A stretch of DNA of 64,000 nucleotides from assembly GCF_027942865.1 (NCBI RefSeq), contig NC_134507.1, positions 5,536,026-5,600,025 on the forward strand, read 5' to 3'. The translations under genes and the position numbers were made by a program. The notes beneath the pieces were generated by a model, which had not been told where the DNA came from, made no database searches, and was given only the letters and a program-made list of their open reading frames with translations. How positions within the stretch are numbered: the stretch's first letter is position 1; the number at the start of each line of letters is the position of its first letter. The DNA is from Odontesthes bonariensis (taxonomy: Eukaryota; Chordata; Actinopteri; Atheriniformes; Atherinopsidae). Of the stretch, positions 1-22,714 are shown piece by piece.

Positions 1-288
1 GGTCATGATGCACCGCACCATGTTTGATGAAAACCAAACACAGCATGTCAGCACAAACACCTCACACCAACTGTCAAGCACAGTGGCGGGTCGGGGGTGG
101 TTTGGGCTCGTTTTGCAGCTACAGGACCTGGGCACCTTTCAGTCATTGAGTCGACCATGAACTCCTCTGTATATATCTTCTAGAGTCACACGTGAGTTAG
201 TAGTTGATGCAACAAAGCACAGAAGCAAATCTACAACAGAATGCCTCAAAAAGAAAAGAATCAAAGTGATAGTCAAAGGAGTTAGTAA

Positions 289-10737
<10,449 letters not shown>

Positions 10738-11892
10738 CGGCTCAGAAATACACACACATCCTGAGTCAGTCCAAAACTGACTCCGAGTCTGTCAGCCACA
10801 TGTATTTCTGGCATGCAGACTGGTCACCTTCATCTGTCTGTAGTGTGCTGACATCACCGCCTCCGTGCCTTCCTCCGGGAACTATTTGAGATTTGTGGCT
10901 GTGAGTGGAGCCGTAAGCTCCATACGTGTTTGCAAAGTCGCCGACGAGTAACTTACGTGGCCTTGCTTACTACTCCATTTTTTTTTTTTGTCTCCCTGAT
11001 GAGTGGGTTGCTTTTATGTTGTGACTTTAAAAAGAAACGTCAGCCAAATTTACTGACTGACCGAGCAAGCATTCTTGGATGTGTCAGTTTTCTCCGGTAC
11101 ATTTCCACACGTAAAAGGTGTATTTTCGTATTGCTGCTTTTAAAAATGATGCAGTCATATAAAGTATGAAGTATAAAGGCATCGAGGCTTTGTTAACCAC
11201 GAACGTACACTGTGTTTTGGTGTCTAACGCCAACAGAAAGTAGGATACCAAAGTCCAGTCTCATGTCAGAAATGATGTGGATATGGTGAGTTGGTTGTGT
11301 TGAGAGCTTGAAAAGAGGGGGAAACCAGTTTGGACAGTTTGCTCTTGGTTACTGAACAGCCAGGAGAGCGGTGCAACTTTAATCATGTTCAGTTACTTAA
11401 AGCCTTTCTGAAGCAGCGAATGGCTAGAAACAGGAAGGTGCCTTCATTTTGTACGTTACAGCGCAGCGTACTGCACAGTTACGGTATGGGAAGGGAATTC
11501 AAGTACGCTTTATGTACACTTAAGACTGTTACAGTTGGACAAAACAAAAAAAAACAACTCAGTTCTTTGAGTTAATCTTACATCCAAAATGCACTAGTAC
11601 CAAAACAAGCTGTAGAGCCTCCTGACTGCACATATAAAACACCACACGGTCCACTTTGTGCAGTACTAAACTAAAGTACAGGGACTTTGTGTGGTTGTAG
11701 TGTTTTAAATGGAGTGGTCACCGAAAAGTTGTGAAACAGGATGCTGAATTCTGACATTATCAAAACTGTAAAACATGTTTTTCCCTGAGGTACTTCAAGA
11801 TCATTTCCTCTCCAACTATTATGCAGCGAGACTCGTTGGGTTCTATTTATTTGTCTTATAGAATAGATTGTATTTAAATCAGCCTCAAATAA
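10738..11892 (+). terminator. 3' UTR and poly(A) signal of the plekhh2-like gene
   Basis: No coding exon is seen after the TGA at 10735-10737. An AATAAA at about 11887-11892 is the first good poly(A) signal downstream on the + strand, so a 3' UTR of about 1.15 kb is inferred. The gene ends tail to tail with epcam, whose own poly(A) candidates on the - strand lie at about 12525-12530. Confidence 0.45.
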
Positions 11893-12524
11893 ACTAAATT
11901 ACAGCAAAGACTGGTTTCACTGAGTGTGTAGTGTTCTATGGAAATGAATGTCATTCCCTACTTTGGAACACATGAAACTCCACCTGACGTGCCGATACCT
12001 GCAGCAGGAGCCCTACAGCGTCACACGCCCTCATTCCTTTAGTTTCTGAGAGGAGGGACTTGGGAAAGATATACGACACCATACCTGTGTGAACTAGTTA
12101 AAGGCATGCTTTTGTTCTGATGTTGCTATGGAGATGAAAGCGGAGTAGTATGTGTATGGGTTGTCTGGCGGGGCTTAACTTTCAGTTTGAAACTGCTTTA
12201 ACCTCCAGGCTTCCCTCAGCATACATACAGAACGCATTTGTTTAAGCAAGAACCAGACCGACAGGTTTAGTGTGACACTGGTTTCAGAAATTGCAAAAAC
12301 TACTTCCCACATGAGCAAGGCGTTGTCAGCGAGGAAGTCTCATCGACAACGAATGTGATACGACACCGTCGCAATAAAAACCGAGTTGCCCAGCATCAGC
12401 CATTTTACGAAGGTCAATTGGTTTCCTGTAAAATGTTTTGCATAAAGCAACCAAACAGGAATGAAAGATCCCTTCCCCCACAGTCATTGTCCACTTTACA
12501 ATAAACAAACCTTCACACACCACA

Positions 12525-12530
12525 TTTATT
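12525..12530 (-). terminator. Candidate poly(A) signal of epcam
   Basis: The - strand AATAAA (TTTATT on +) lies about 300 bases beyond the epcam stop codon. Weaker alternatives are present nearer 12680. The stretch between the stop and this signal has no other gene. Confidence 0.4.
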
Positions 12531-12830
12531 TTAAAATTTTTAATCAAAAACAATAAGAAACTGTACAATCTCAAATATGGAATTTAGACTATTGAACAGG
12601 TTAAAATGTATAGTCAGGCACACTTTAAAGCAGTTCTTTATGGCATGTAGACTGAGGCATTAAAACTTCATACAATTTATAAATAAACGTTGGAACCAGT
12701 ACCGCCAATATTACAAAGAAAAAAAACAAAGTTAATTCTAAAACATGATCCATTCCTCAAGTAAAGACAAAGATGGCACACTCCCACTGCAGTAAAGGTT
12801 GAAAACAAGCCGCCTCAGACTCCTGCTGCT

Positions 12831-15055
12831 TTACATGTTGTCCATCTCCCTTTGCTGGATTTTAAAAAGAAAGAAAAAAGTTAGTCACGTCGAAACAAGT
12901 CGTTTTGCTACATAAAAGTCAAACATTACAGGACGTTCGTCTCACCTGAGCCTTGCTGTATTTCTGCTGACGCTTTTTCCAAAAGAACTGCGCACACAAA
13001 CAAAAAAAAAAAAGGGAAGAAATGAGTCCTCGGATGCGCGTTTTAAAATGTAAACGGTGTTCAAAAACAAAAAGGTGCACTCACCAGGAGCAGCAGGCCG
13101 ATCACCACGACCAGCACCACCACCACGATGACGGCGATGATCCCGCCCGAAAGGTTCTTCATGGTGAAAGTGGGAGGCTCCTCGTCCACATAGTACACCA
13201 GGATGTTCTCCATCTCCAGCTTCTGGCTCTCCACGATGGGCTCGAATTTTTTCTGGTCATTGAACAGGGGGAGCACCTTCACCTGTGGGAAGAGAGGAAG
13301 TCAGCCGGTCAGTGGAAAGGCCGCCGTGAGCGTCGGCGTCATGTTTAATAAGAGAAAAAAAAAAAAGTGCTCTGCTTACATCTTTCTCCATGTAGTAGGC
13401 CATCTGGGCCAGGTTAGTCTTGCGTTCTCCCATTTCCTTTTTCACATCCACGATAATCATGCGAGCATCCGAGTCGTACTGTTAAAAAAAACAGGGCGCC
13501 TCGTTAGACACGTAGGTTGTGCATTTTGTAATAATTTCCCCTTTATCAAAAATGCACCATGGGAAGAAAAAGAAAGAAAACTCACCTGAATCTCTTTCAC
13601 CAGTTCCCGTTCGAAGTTGTAACGAGTTTTGATGGCATTACCAATGGCTCTGTGGTGTGGTAGGGAAGTCATAATGAGAAACTACAGAAAGCCCAAAGTT
13701 GTGCTTCTCATCCTTTAACATGAGATATATATATATATATATATAAATAAATAATACATCTACTTACACCTTCAATTTTTCAGCATCAACTTTAGCATCT
13801 ACTGGTTTGTGTGTCAGCTGAAGACGCACCCAGCTGGGGAAAGAGAGAAAAAAAAAAAAGAGAAGTTAGGTCTTCCACACCTGTAGTTTCACCCTAATGT
13901 CAGCCATCGCCATCAATGAAAAACTACTTACTAGGTCTCCACCAGCTTGGCACACTCCATGTTCTTGTCTCCCTTGTCAGTTCGACGCACGCCGGCGCTG
14001 TTGACGCACCAACATTCCTCGGTATTGTTGCACTGCTTGGCCCGGAACGTGCCGTCGTTCTCACAGTCCGGGTCGTAGATGCCGTCGTTGTCCACGAAGG
14101 CCGACTCCTCTGGTTTCCCTCCGGAGCGGGTGCTCAGGCCCTTCCTGGCTCTGTACATCTCAGCCTTCATCAGGAAGCACTTGGGGATTACTGAGGGTGA
14201 GAGGGAAAAGTCAAGAATTAAAATAAAACTCCAGCAAATAGAGAAATACGCAACAAAAAGCATTTACTTACATGTGGAGCAGTTGAGGGCTTGCTTTTCA
14301 CCCTCACCCACCAGGACAAAACAGTTACAGGGTGTACCGTCACAGGTGGCCCATTTCATTGTTTGACACGTACCTAAAGCAAAGAGACAAGAGGGTTAGA
14401 CATTCAATTTGCATTTCAAATGTTATACCTGAACCTCACAAGAACTGAGATTGCGACATGAACAACAGAGCACACAGCTGATACGGGTTAGAGTATGAAA
14501 TTTACTCCAAAGAATCTTTAAATTTAGGCAGAAATCGTTAAATGCTTTAAGTTTGATCTTAGGAGTTTTCCTTTAGAGGACTCTTGGTGTTATTCAACTC
14601 TTTGAAGAGAAGGGGGGAGGTTCAGCAAGTAGTCCGACAGGTTTACCTCGCACCTGGGCGTTGGTTTTCTCCAACCAAGACAAGTCCCCGAAGAGCAAGA
14701 CAAATCCTCCCAACCCCCACCCAACAACAAACCTGCCTACGTTTAATAACCGCTTTGAGTCGCATTTAATCCTTCTCTTGGGGCCAATTTAACTCATTTC
14801 ATCGACGAAGCAAACAAAACTACACGGCACATGAAATATTTCGTCTTATTAACGTTGTATTCGCGCTAGTTTTTTTTGTTGTTGTTGTTTTGTTTTTTTA
14901 ACAAAAAACATTGAAATTCTCGGTTAATTGACATAACCAACTCAAAAGTCACACATTTCCAATGGAATCACTCGTTGAGTTGAAGGAAACTCACCACAGC
15001 TTTGAGCGGTTCCCACCGCGAAGGCAGCAAGAGCTGCAAAAACCAAAATGTTCAT
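12831..15055 (-). CDS. epcam: Epithelial cell adhesion molecule (EpCAM), complete, nine exons
   Basis: On the - strand the exons are 15055-14995, 14373-14272, 14190-13932, 13833-13768, 13649-13586, 13478-13380, 13282-13085, 12987-12946 and 12854-12831. All have GT/AG borders, phases match, and the total is 915 bases (304 residues plus TAA). The order is a signal peptide ([19 protein letters not shown]), a cysteine-rich N-domain, and a thyroglobulin type-1 domain with [13 protein letters not shown]. Then come the membrane-proximal C-domain, one transmembrane helix ([20 protein letters not shown]) and a short basic tail ([14 protein letters not shown]). EpCAM is a homophilic, signalling epithelial adhesion protein. 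The TY-1 motif, helix and tail fit the family, and the length is close to the usual 314 residues. Mammals have two paralogues (EPCAM and intronless TACSTD2). The intron-rich structure and the synteny fit EPCAM. Confidence 0.95.
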
Positions 15056-15102
15056 AATGAATCAGACAAAACTCGAACTGCTTGAAGAGGAAAAAAAGTA
15101 TC

Positions 15103-15109
15103 TATATAG
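15103..15109 (-). promoter_or_regulatory. Candidate TATA box of epcam
   Basis: Reading leftward, CTATATAGA lies about 50 bases upstream of the epcam ATG at 15055-15053. A start site about 30 bases downstream would leave a 5' UTR of only 20-25 bases. The motif and spacing are seen in the sequence; promoter function is inferred. Confidence 0.4.
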
Positions 15110-15680
15110 TTTTAGAGGTTTTCTGTCCGTCCGTCGTCCACAGAAGTCAAAGATGGAGTGAAGGATGCGGTCGTTGGGCTCAACAATAAGTCCTTTAGGT
15201 TGTTGCAGGTGTGTCCTTGCCCAACCTGTTTGAAGGGAAACTGAGCGAGCACGCGTGCGCGCGCACACAAAAAATAAGAAATTAAAAAGGGCACGAGCGC
15301 TGCCTTGCAGTTAAATCACTGTAGATAGAAGTCTGTTGCTAGCTGTCCCTCCGGTTGTTGTTGTCCTACTGTCACAAACAGCCTTTATCAAGTAAACTTA
15401 TAAGACAAGTGTCTGGTGACGTCACGGCCATTTGCATTGCAGTGGAAAAAAGGAGAGGCGTAGAGAGAGGTGGGGAGTGGGGGAGGGGTGTGAGTGAAAC
15501 GCACCTTTCTTCCGGTATGACCATATTTGCTCTTTTCCTTCTCCTCTGTTCACATACCAGAGTTTTCTTCTTTAGGCTCTTCAACAAGTTAAAAAAATCC
15601 GATATCTCTGCAGTTGTTTTGTACGGAAGAGTATTAGGGCCAGGCATGAGAAAAAATATTTATATTTTGCCTGTCGAAAA

Positions 15681-17604
15681 TAAAGTCGACATGTCGAGAA
15701 TAAAGTCCACATGTCGGCAATAAAGTCCACATGTCCAGAATAAAGTCGAAATGTCGAGATTACAGTCCACATGTCCAGAATAAAGTCCACATGTCCAGAA
15801 TAAAGTCCACATGTCGAGAATAAAGTCCACATGTCGACAATAAAGTCCACATGTCCAGAATAAAGTCCACATGTCCAGAATAAAGTCCACATGTCCAGAA
15901 TAAAGTCCACATGTCCAGAATAAAGTCCACATGTCCAGAATAAAGTCCACATGTCGGCAATAAAGTCCACATGTCCAGAATAAAGTCCACATGTCCAGAA
16001 TAAAGTCCACATGTCGAGAATAAAGTCCACATGTCGACAATAAAGTCCACATGTCGAGAATGAAGTCCACATGTCCAGAATAAAGTCCACATGTCCAGAA
16101 TAAAGTCCACATGTCGAGAATGAAGTCCACATGTCCAGAATAAAGTCCACATGTCGAGATTAAAGTCCACATGTCCAGAATAAAGTCCACATGTCCAGAA
16201 TAAAGTCCACATGTCCAGAATAAAGTCCACATGTCGAGATTAAAGTCCACATGTCCAGAATAAAGTCCACATGTCCAGAATAAAGTCCACATGTCCAGAA
16301 TAAAGTCCACATGTCCAGATTAAAGTCCACATGTCCAGAATAAAGTCCACATGTCCAGAATAAAGTCCACATGTCCAGATTAAAGTCCACATGTCCAGAA
16401 TAAAGTCCACATGTCCAGAATAAAGTCCACATGTCGAGATTAAAGTCCACATGTCCAGAATAAAGTCCACATGTCCAGAATAAAGTCCACATGTCGACAA
16501 TAAAGTCCACATGTCGACAATAAAGTCCACATGTCGAGAATGAAGTCCACATGTCCAGAATAAAGTCCACATGTCCAGAATAAAGTCCACATGTCGAGAA
16601 TGAAGTCCACATGTCCAGAATAAAGTCCACATGTCCAGAATAAAGTCCACATGTCGAGATTAAAGTCCACATGTCCAGAATAAAGTCCACATGTCCAGAA
16701 TAAAGTCCACATGTCCAGAATAAAGTCCACATGTCCAGAATAAAGTCCACATGTCCAGAATAAAGTCCACATGTCGAGAATAAAGTCCACATGTCCAGAA
16801 TAAAGTCCACATGTCCAGAATAAAGTCCACATGTCGAGAATAAAGTCCACATGTCCAGAATAAAGTCCACATGTCCAGAATAAAGTCCACATGTCGAGAA
16901 TAAAGTCCACATGTCCAGAATAAAGTCCACATGTCCAGAATAAAGTCCACATGTCGAGATTAAAGTCCACATGTCCAGAATAAAGTCCACATGTCCAGAA
17001 TAAAGTCTACATGTCCAGAATAAAGTCCACATGTCCAGATTAAAGTCCACATGTCCAGAATAAAGTCCACATGTCCAGAATAAAGTCCACATGTCCAGAA
17101 TAAAGTCCACATGTCCAGATTAAAGTCCACATGTCCAGAATAAAGTCCACATGTCCAGAATAAAGTCCACATGTCGAGATTAAAGTCCACATGTCCAGAA
17201 TAAAGTCCACATGTCGAGAATAAAGTCCACATGTCCAGATTAAAGTCCACATGTCCAGAATAAAGTCCACATGTCGAGATTAAAGTCCACATGTCGAGAT
17301 TAAAGTCCACATGTCCGAGAATAAAGTCCACATGTCCAGATTAAAGTCCACATGTCGAGATTAAAGTCCACATGTCCAGAATAAAGTCCACATGTCGAGA
17401 ATAAAGTCCACATGTCCAGATTAAAGTCCACATGTCCAGAATAAAGTCCACATGTCGAGATTAAAGTCCACATGTCGAGAATAAAGTCCACATGTCCGAG
17501 AATAAAGTCCACATGTCCAGAATAAAGTCCACATGTCGAGATTAAAGTCCACATGTCCAGAATAAAGTCCACATGTCGAGATTAAAGTCCACATGTCCAG
17601 AATA
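15681..17604. repeat. Minisatellite, 20-bp unit, ~96 copies
   Basis: The unit is TAAAGTCCACATGTCCAGAA with variants at the last six positions (CGAGAA, CGAGAT, CGACAA, CGGCAA, CCAGAT). The copies stay in register at exactly 20 bp until about 17316, where a one-base insertion (TCCGAGAA) appears. It appears again near 17498. Triplets of units repeat as blocks (for example 16741-16920), a higher-order pattern indicating unequal exchange or slippage. Because no unit contains a stop on the - strand, long - strand open frames result. They are artefacts of the repeat. Confidence 0.97.
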
Positions 17605-17605
17605 A

Positions 17606-17840
17606 CCCCTTAACGCCTGAATTTATATCGCTGTATATAAAAAAAAATGTTTTGTGTGTGTTTTAGCCTTTAAGTAGATGGTAAATAATGCTGAGATTAT
17701 TAATTTCACTTTTGCACAAACAATAAATAGAATTTTTGGTATGTTGCAAATTTGCGACAACAGGCATCCTGGTCAATTTGGAGTCAACGGTTACTCCGGC
17801 TACGGTTTGTAGCATATATGCGACAATAGGCGTTAAGGGG
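17606..17840. mobile_element. MITE nested in the minisatellite
   Basis: The ends CCCCTTAACGCC and GGCGTTAAGGGG are perfect inverted repeats. ATAA occurs immediately on both sides (17602-17605 and 17841-17844), splitting one minisatellite unit at its AATAAAGT part. The 235-base insert is therefore younger than the array. It has no coding content. Confidence 0.8.
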
Positions 17841-17970
17841 ATAAAGTTGAAATGTCGAGAATAAAGTCGTTTCGACATTTCGACTTTAATCTCGACATGT
17901 TGACTTTATTCTCAACAAGCATATAAATATTTTTTCTTATGCCTGGCCCTAATACTCTTCCGTAGTTTTG

Positions 17971-19420
17971 ACTAAAGTTGACTACTGAAGAGAATTTAAC
18001 CCGTCAAGAGAATATACTCTCCCACAATCTAAAACTGCTTCTTATTCTGTAGTGTGTGCCTTATCCACACCTTTTTACTTTAAAAAACACCAGTGATACC
18101 TGTAAGGTGTCCTGTTGACGCTACAGTCTGTCCTATTTCGGACAAACAACAAAGATACAGAAGAAGTCAAACCGGATCCCATCTGGGAACTAAAACAGAT
18201 TTCACAGAGGAACCATGTCATCACGGTTTCTTGTTTTGTTATTTGTGTATCTTTCTGCCTGTAGTTTCTTGTTGATCAGAGTTTTACATTTCGTATTGGC
18301 TTTTATGTATTTACTGTGGAATCATAGGTGCTTTACAGGTCTATTTAATGACCAGTATTACAAAAAAAGTTACTACTATGACACGTTTCTGTCCATATTT
18401 GCTTAGTATGTAGTGAAATCACAATAGTAGATTTGTAGCACTTTGATAAAGTCATTCCAAAGTAATTCCCATATTTGTTTGAAGACAATCGTTTTTTTAC
18501 AATTGAAACCATTCGACCGCATGTTTTTGTTCATACATACTTGTTTCATACTTTGACATGATGACATCATAACAGTCCTGCCGGGTATTTAACACAACAG
18601 AAACTGGGAGGTTGGGAAAACATTTTTCAGATACTGTGAGTCACACACACGACTCAGTCACAGCCAATCTCATATGACACGATCCTCTTGGGAAACACTC
18701 TCAGGAGCCGTGCGACAGGCGTCTTTAGCCCTTCTTCTGTGATTTACCTCTGTAATCAAGTGAATCCGAGCTTTAGAAAACCTTTTTTTGAGAGCTAGTG
18801 GTGCAAAATTGACTCAAGAAACAGTTTTTTATTGTTGCAAACCCTCTAGAGAACACCTGAGGAATGTTGTGCTGCAACCTCGTGCATAGTGTCGGCACTG
18901 TTTCGCTGGATTTAGATTTTTCAAAGAGATGTGTTCACAACATTATCACATTTCAATTCCCTCTCAGGACCATTGCATTTTTCTTTTTCTTTCAGACAAC
19001 AAGTGCAGATTTAGGAAGGGTTTAGTGGTTCAACATTTTCAAAATGTCACTCATTCACTTCTATGAAAGGGTTGTCTTTCAAACCTTGACTCAGCACATT
19101 TGTATACTGACACATAACTTAACACAAACCATTAATTCACATGTCTTTCCCGCACCTATTAAACAAATAAGTGATTGTACAATCAGTCAATTCATTGAAA
19201 TTCATTTGTATTTACAAAGCGCCAAATCACAACAAATGTCATCTGAAGACACTTCAAAGAATCATGTGAAAAAGAAAGCCCACTCCCTTTAAATCTAAAG
19301 TTCATCTATGAATCTGTATGTAATCGATGCGTTCGGACATGAGAAAAATGGCCTGGCACTTACCTTGTACTATAATTTGGTAAATACGGATAAATTTACC
19401 TGTAAATACAGTGTTGTTGT
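17971..19420. other. Intergenic sequence without a gene
   Basis: A/T-rich DNA with only short ORFs. At about 19190-19262 a fragment (AAAGCGCCAAATCACAACAA) matches the repeat also seen at 53545-53640. No exon-like structure is supported. Confidence 0.4.
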
Positions 19421-19429
19421 TCAGTGAAG

Positions 19430-19648
19430 TTTGTGGTCATTCATTTATTATTTATTATTATCATTAATTATTATTTATTATAATTTTTTTATTTATTTAT
19501 TTATTTATTTTTTAATTTTTTTTTTTAATTTTTTTTTTTTTTAATGATTTTATTGCCTTCTTGGGATTTTATGTAGCTGTGAAGCAATTTGAATTGCCTT
19601 GTGTACGAATTGTGCTCTATAAATAAAATTGCCTTGCCTTGCCTACTT
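19430..19648 (+). repeat. LINE 3' tail with T-rich tract
   Basis: A long TTTATT-type tract is followed by GAAGCAATTTGAATTGCCTT, GTGCTCTATAAATAAA and a short GCCTT/TTGCC repeat. The layout is that of the 3' end of fish LINEs. No protein part remains. Confidence 0.55.
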
Positions 19649-20953
19649 ATCTAATATTCATATCAGATATTGCTAATTATATAGCTATTTTTCTAAATGA
19701 CTTTCTGAGGCCAGATGTGTGGCTTCCTTTTTGTTTGTACGGTATATACACACTACTCATGGAAAGTGTTTCACAGTGTGGAGGATGGGATTATTTACGC
19801 TTGTCAACATATTCATTTAAGACTTTGCTGTCCAAAATAATGCCGGGTGCCGTTGAATTAGATCTCAGCCCGTGCCCAGACTTAAACCGGCAGCTGTAAT
19901 GTCTCAAGTTGGTGAAAGGAAGTAGAGTATCAGTAAGTGTCATCACTTTGAATATGTAATGCTCCTAGTATCAGGTTTATCCTGGAATGTTTGATGAGTT
20001 ACAACAAGGCATCTTGGTCCTCCCACTCTGAAGACACTGAACACAACAACATTTCACAGGGATTACTTGTCAGACACAGCTATAATAACAATAATTATTA
20101 CCCTACTGAGCCTGTACATGAGAAGTTGCTGTGCCCCAAATCAACACTGTATACAACTGTTCTGAGTATACTCTCTATACAGAGCAAGAAAATACACTTT
20201 GATATACTGACAGAAAATAACTGAAGACAACTGACTTGTGCTTAATGACCTCACAGAGACCCGAACGGTAAAACGCCTGTTAGCAATGGCAAGTAGTCTG
20301 TTGTGTTAAGAGCCTCTGTTACCCTTCCATTTTAGTTTGTTATTGAACATAGCACCTGGCGACCTGTAGTCCTCCAGCAGCCTGAGCTTTTGGCAGTGCA
20401 GGCCAATACAGTCAACACTAACAACAGGCAATATACTGTAAATTACTGTTACGAGAACCGTTTGTCTAATGCACACAAATGAGAGTGAGCTATTTAACTT
20501 TTAGTGGCTCTGTTGTCACTATGTCTACACCAATAACATCAGATGAATGCAGTAAAACGTCAAAAATGTTCTCCAAACTGTCAACGACTTAACGAGCTGG
20601 GACTGAGGAGACAGTTAGCTTAGTAAGCAAACTGAGAGCAGGGGGAAAAGTAGAAAAAGAAATCTAAAGTTAAAGAGCCCATGGCATGGTATAGTAGCGG
20701 CACTTTAAATGGGCTTGCGGAGGCTTCAGGATGTTATACCCCCAGGCGTTCTCAAAATTCACCCGGAAAACGCAGATTTGGCCACTTAGAAGAAAGCCGC
20801 ATTTCAGCGCTCTCTCCAGTGCCCTGTTTTCCTAATGAGAAGCAAGGAGGAGCGCGAGGGGTGTGTCATGGCTGAATGGGGCGTGTCTGATTCTCTGTTT
20901 TGGCTCCGCGCATGTTAGCTGCCTGCTAGTAGGAAAAAAAAATAAAATAGAAA

Positions 20954-22448
20954 TGGCAGGTGAGCAAACCATCGTACCTTTCGCCTTCGACCCGGAATCA
21001 GACCCTGAAGCCGAGGCGCAGGCAGTTCAGCAACAAACTGCAGATCAGCAGCGCCTTCAGCAAAACGTCTCAGAATGGTGAGTTTGAAATGTTATGTCTG
21101 GAATAGTTTATGGTTGGGTCGGTCCGAACCACTGTGGTGCGCAGATATAGCAGTCGCTTAGCCTATGGTAGCCTAATTAGAGCAGAAATTAGTCACTACA
21201 TCAGGACTACCTAAAATATTATTTTTGCTTACAAAACGTATAAGTTCCCAACTTATTTTGCAATGTGGGCACGTATTTGCAGTGCTAACATTAGTGAGTA
21301 TGGCTGCTGGCATCTCCAGTCTCTACACCAAGTAACTTTCTCAATGTCGCCTTGCATTGTACAACAGTAACACTGCCAAAGTATTTCCCATAGTACACAT
21401 TGCCAACATGTTATGAAAAACAACTGTAATAAACGCCAGCGGTGGGTAATTTCATGAAAATTGCAATTGCAATTACCCCCACAAACACTGCCCTGTTTGG
21501 CAAATGATTCCCCACCCAGTGTTGACATAAGGGGAGCGATTTATAACCAAGTTTTCTAGACAAAAAGGTTTACATGCTATAATATACAAAAAAAAAACAT
21601 ACCTCATCATATCCTGACCAGGTGCTGGATCCAAAGTGTAACTACACGAAGTGAAACTTATGCTACAGATTTCTGTGTACACCTTTTTTAGTAGCCTGTC
21701 TTCACTGGGAACAGCCAGCTGTGCGTTGCCCATGTAGTTATACAGTAGCCTATGGCATGCAAAAAACATGATAGTATTCTGACCAGCATGTAATTATTCT
21801 CATGCTCACCTGTTAACTCATTTACTTGCCACTAATGATGTTTCATTGTTATATTTGCCAGCATTACCTGAAAACAGAATATCATTACACTGCCTTTTTT
21901 TTTAATAATAGGTGTCAATGTGGAATTTGCGAGATAATGCCCACAGAAAGGGAGAATAGATGCTGCATGGAGATCCCTCAGGTAACACTGTAAACATTTG
22001 GATGTACCTGTTTGGCAGTTTACGCCTGAGAAGAACGCATCGGTAAGCGTTGTAAAATAATCACTCATAGCCACATACATAAGAGTTTACAGTACACCCA
22101 CCCAATAGAGCCTGATAATTCAGCTATGCAGACAGTATGAAGAGTGTTTGTAGATTTATTTACAAGACATTATTAAAACACAATCAAGAATAATCCATAG
22201 GAATATGTAAATATGTACAACATAGCAATAACAGAAGAACAACAACATTCTCTGTAAGTGTAATTTTTTCTATCTGTTCTTCCAGGCGCTTCAGGTATTT
22301 GGCCTACAGGCAGTTCGTGGCATGGTGCTGGGGCTTTTTGGGTCGCCGGATCAGAGTGGTCATTCCTGCCTGTGTGGTCCTGCGTATCCGTGCCGAGTAC
22401 CCCGATGATGAAGAACACTGCACCGGGTTCAGACTGCCTCGCGTGTGA
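20954..22448 (+). pseudogene. P2X7 C-terminal-domain-like protein of the transposon, exon missing
   Basis: Exons 20954-21077 (MAGEQTIVPFAFDPESDPE), 21912-21981 (WCQCGICEIMPTERENRCC) and 22286-22448 (RYLAYRQFVAWCWGFLGRRI, ending TGA). The C-x-C-x(2)-C, MPTERE and WCWG motifs match the zinc-binding ballast domain of P2X7 receptors, which in fish is found as stand-alone, repeat-associated genes. The second exon ends in phase 0, but the third needs two preceding bases. A middle exon of length 3n+2, normally carrying the C-x-T-E-H-P region, is therefore absent. I see no replacement for it in the intron. Expected to be non-functional. Confidence 0.65.
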
Positions 22449-22714
22449 AAAATTAGGTCCATCAGGACATCCACATACCCTTTCACACAGAACATTCATA
22501 CACACTGTACACGCACAACATTTGTATATTTCAGTTAGTCATTTGTACATTTCAATGTTTATTTATATATTTATATTTGTTCTATATATATTTATGTTTG
22601 TTTAGATTTCTATTTCTCACATTTTTTGTATTCCTGTTTGTTGGAATTAAGTTCAGTAAATTTGATAAAGGCAAAAGTAGTTGGACTTGAATTCTTGAAC
22701 TTTTGAGGTCTTAC

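Larger units (their letters stand above)
15622..17964. mobile_element. DNA transposon filled with a 20-bp minisatellite (IS3EU-like ends)
   Basis: Long terminal inverted repeats of about 44 bp (15622-15665 and 17921-17964) begin TACGGAAGAGTATTAGGGCC. A 6-bp duplication GTTTTG flanks the element (15616-15621 and 17965-17970). Between them lies the 20-bp array and a nested MITE. From memory, IS3EU elements have 6-bp duplications and TAYGG termini; that naming is an inference. No transposase is present. The insertion lies about 0.6 kb upstream of the epcam start. Confidence 0.85.

Noticed and set aside
13022..13348. + strand His/Asp-rich ORF over the EpCAM transmembrane exon
   Set aside because: Antisense of the epcam exon 13282-13085; the - strand frame is clearly the real gene.
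15581..17572. Long - strand open frames of up to 316 residues with MDFILDMWTLFWTCGL-type repeats
   Set aside because: They are translations of the 20-bp minisatellite. The unit lacks stops in the - strand frames, so any length stays open. No splice, promoter or composition evidence supports a protein.
15681..17604. CRISPR-like array (regular ~20-bp repeats)
   Set aside because: The units are directly contiguous with no unique spacers, no cas genes are present, and the DNA is vertebrate. It is a minisatellite within a transposon.
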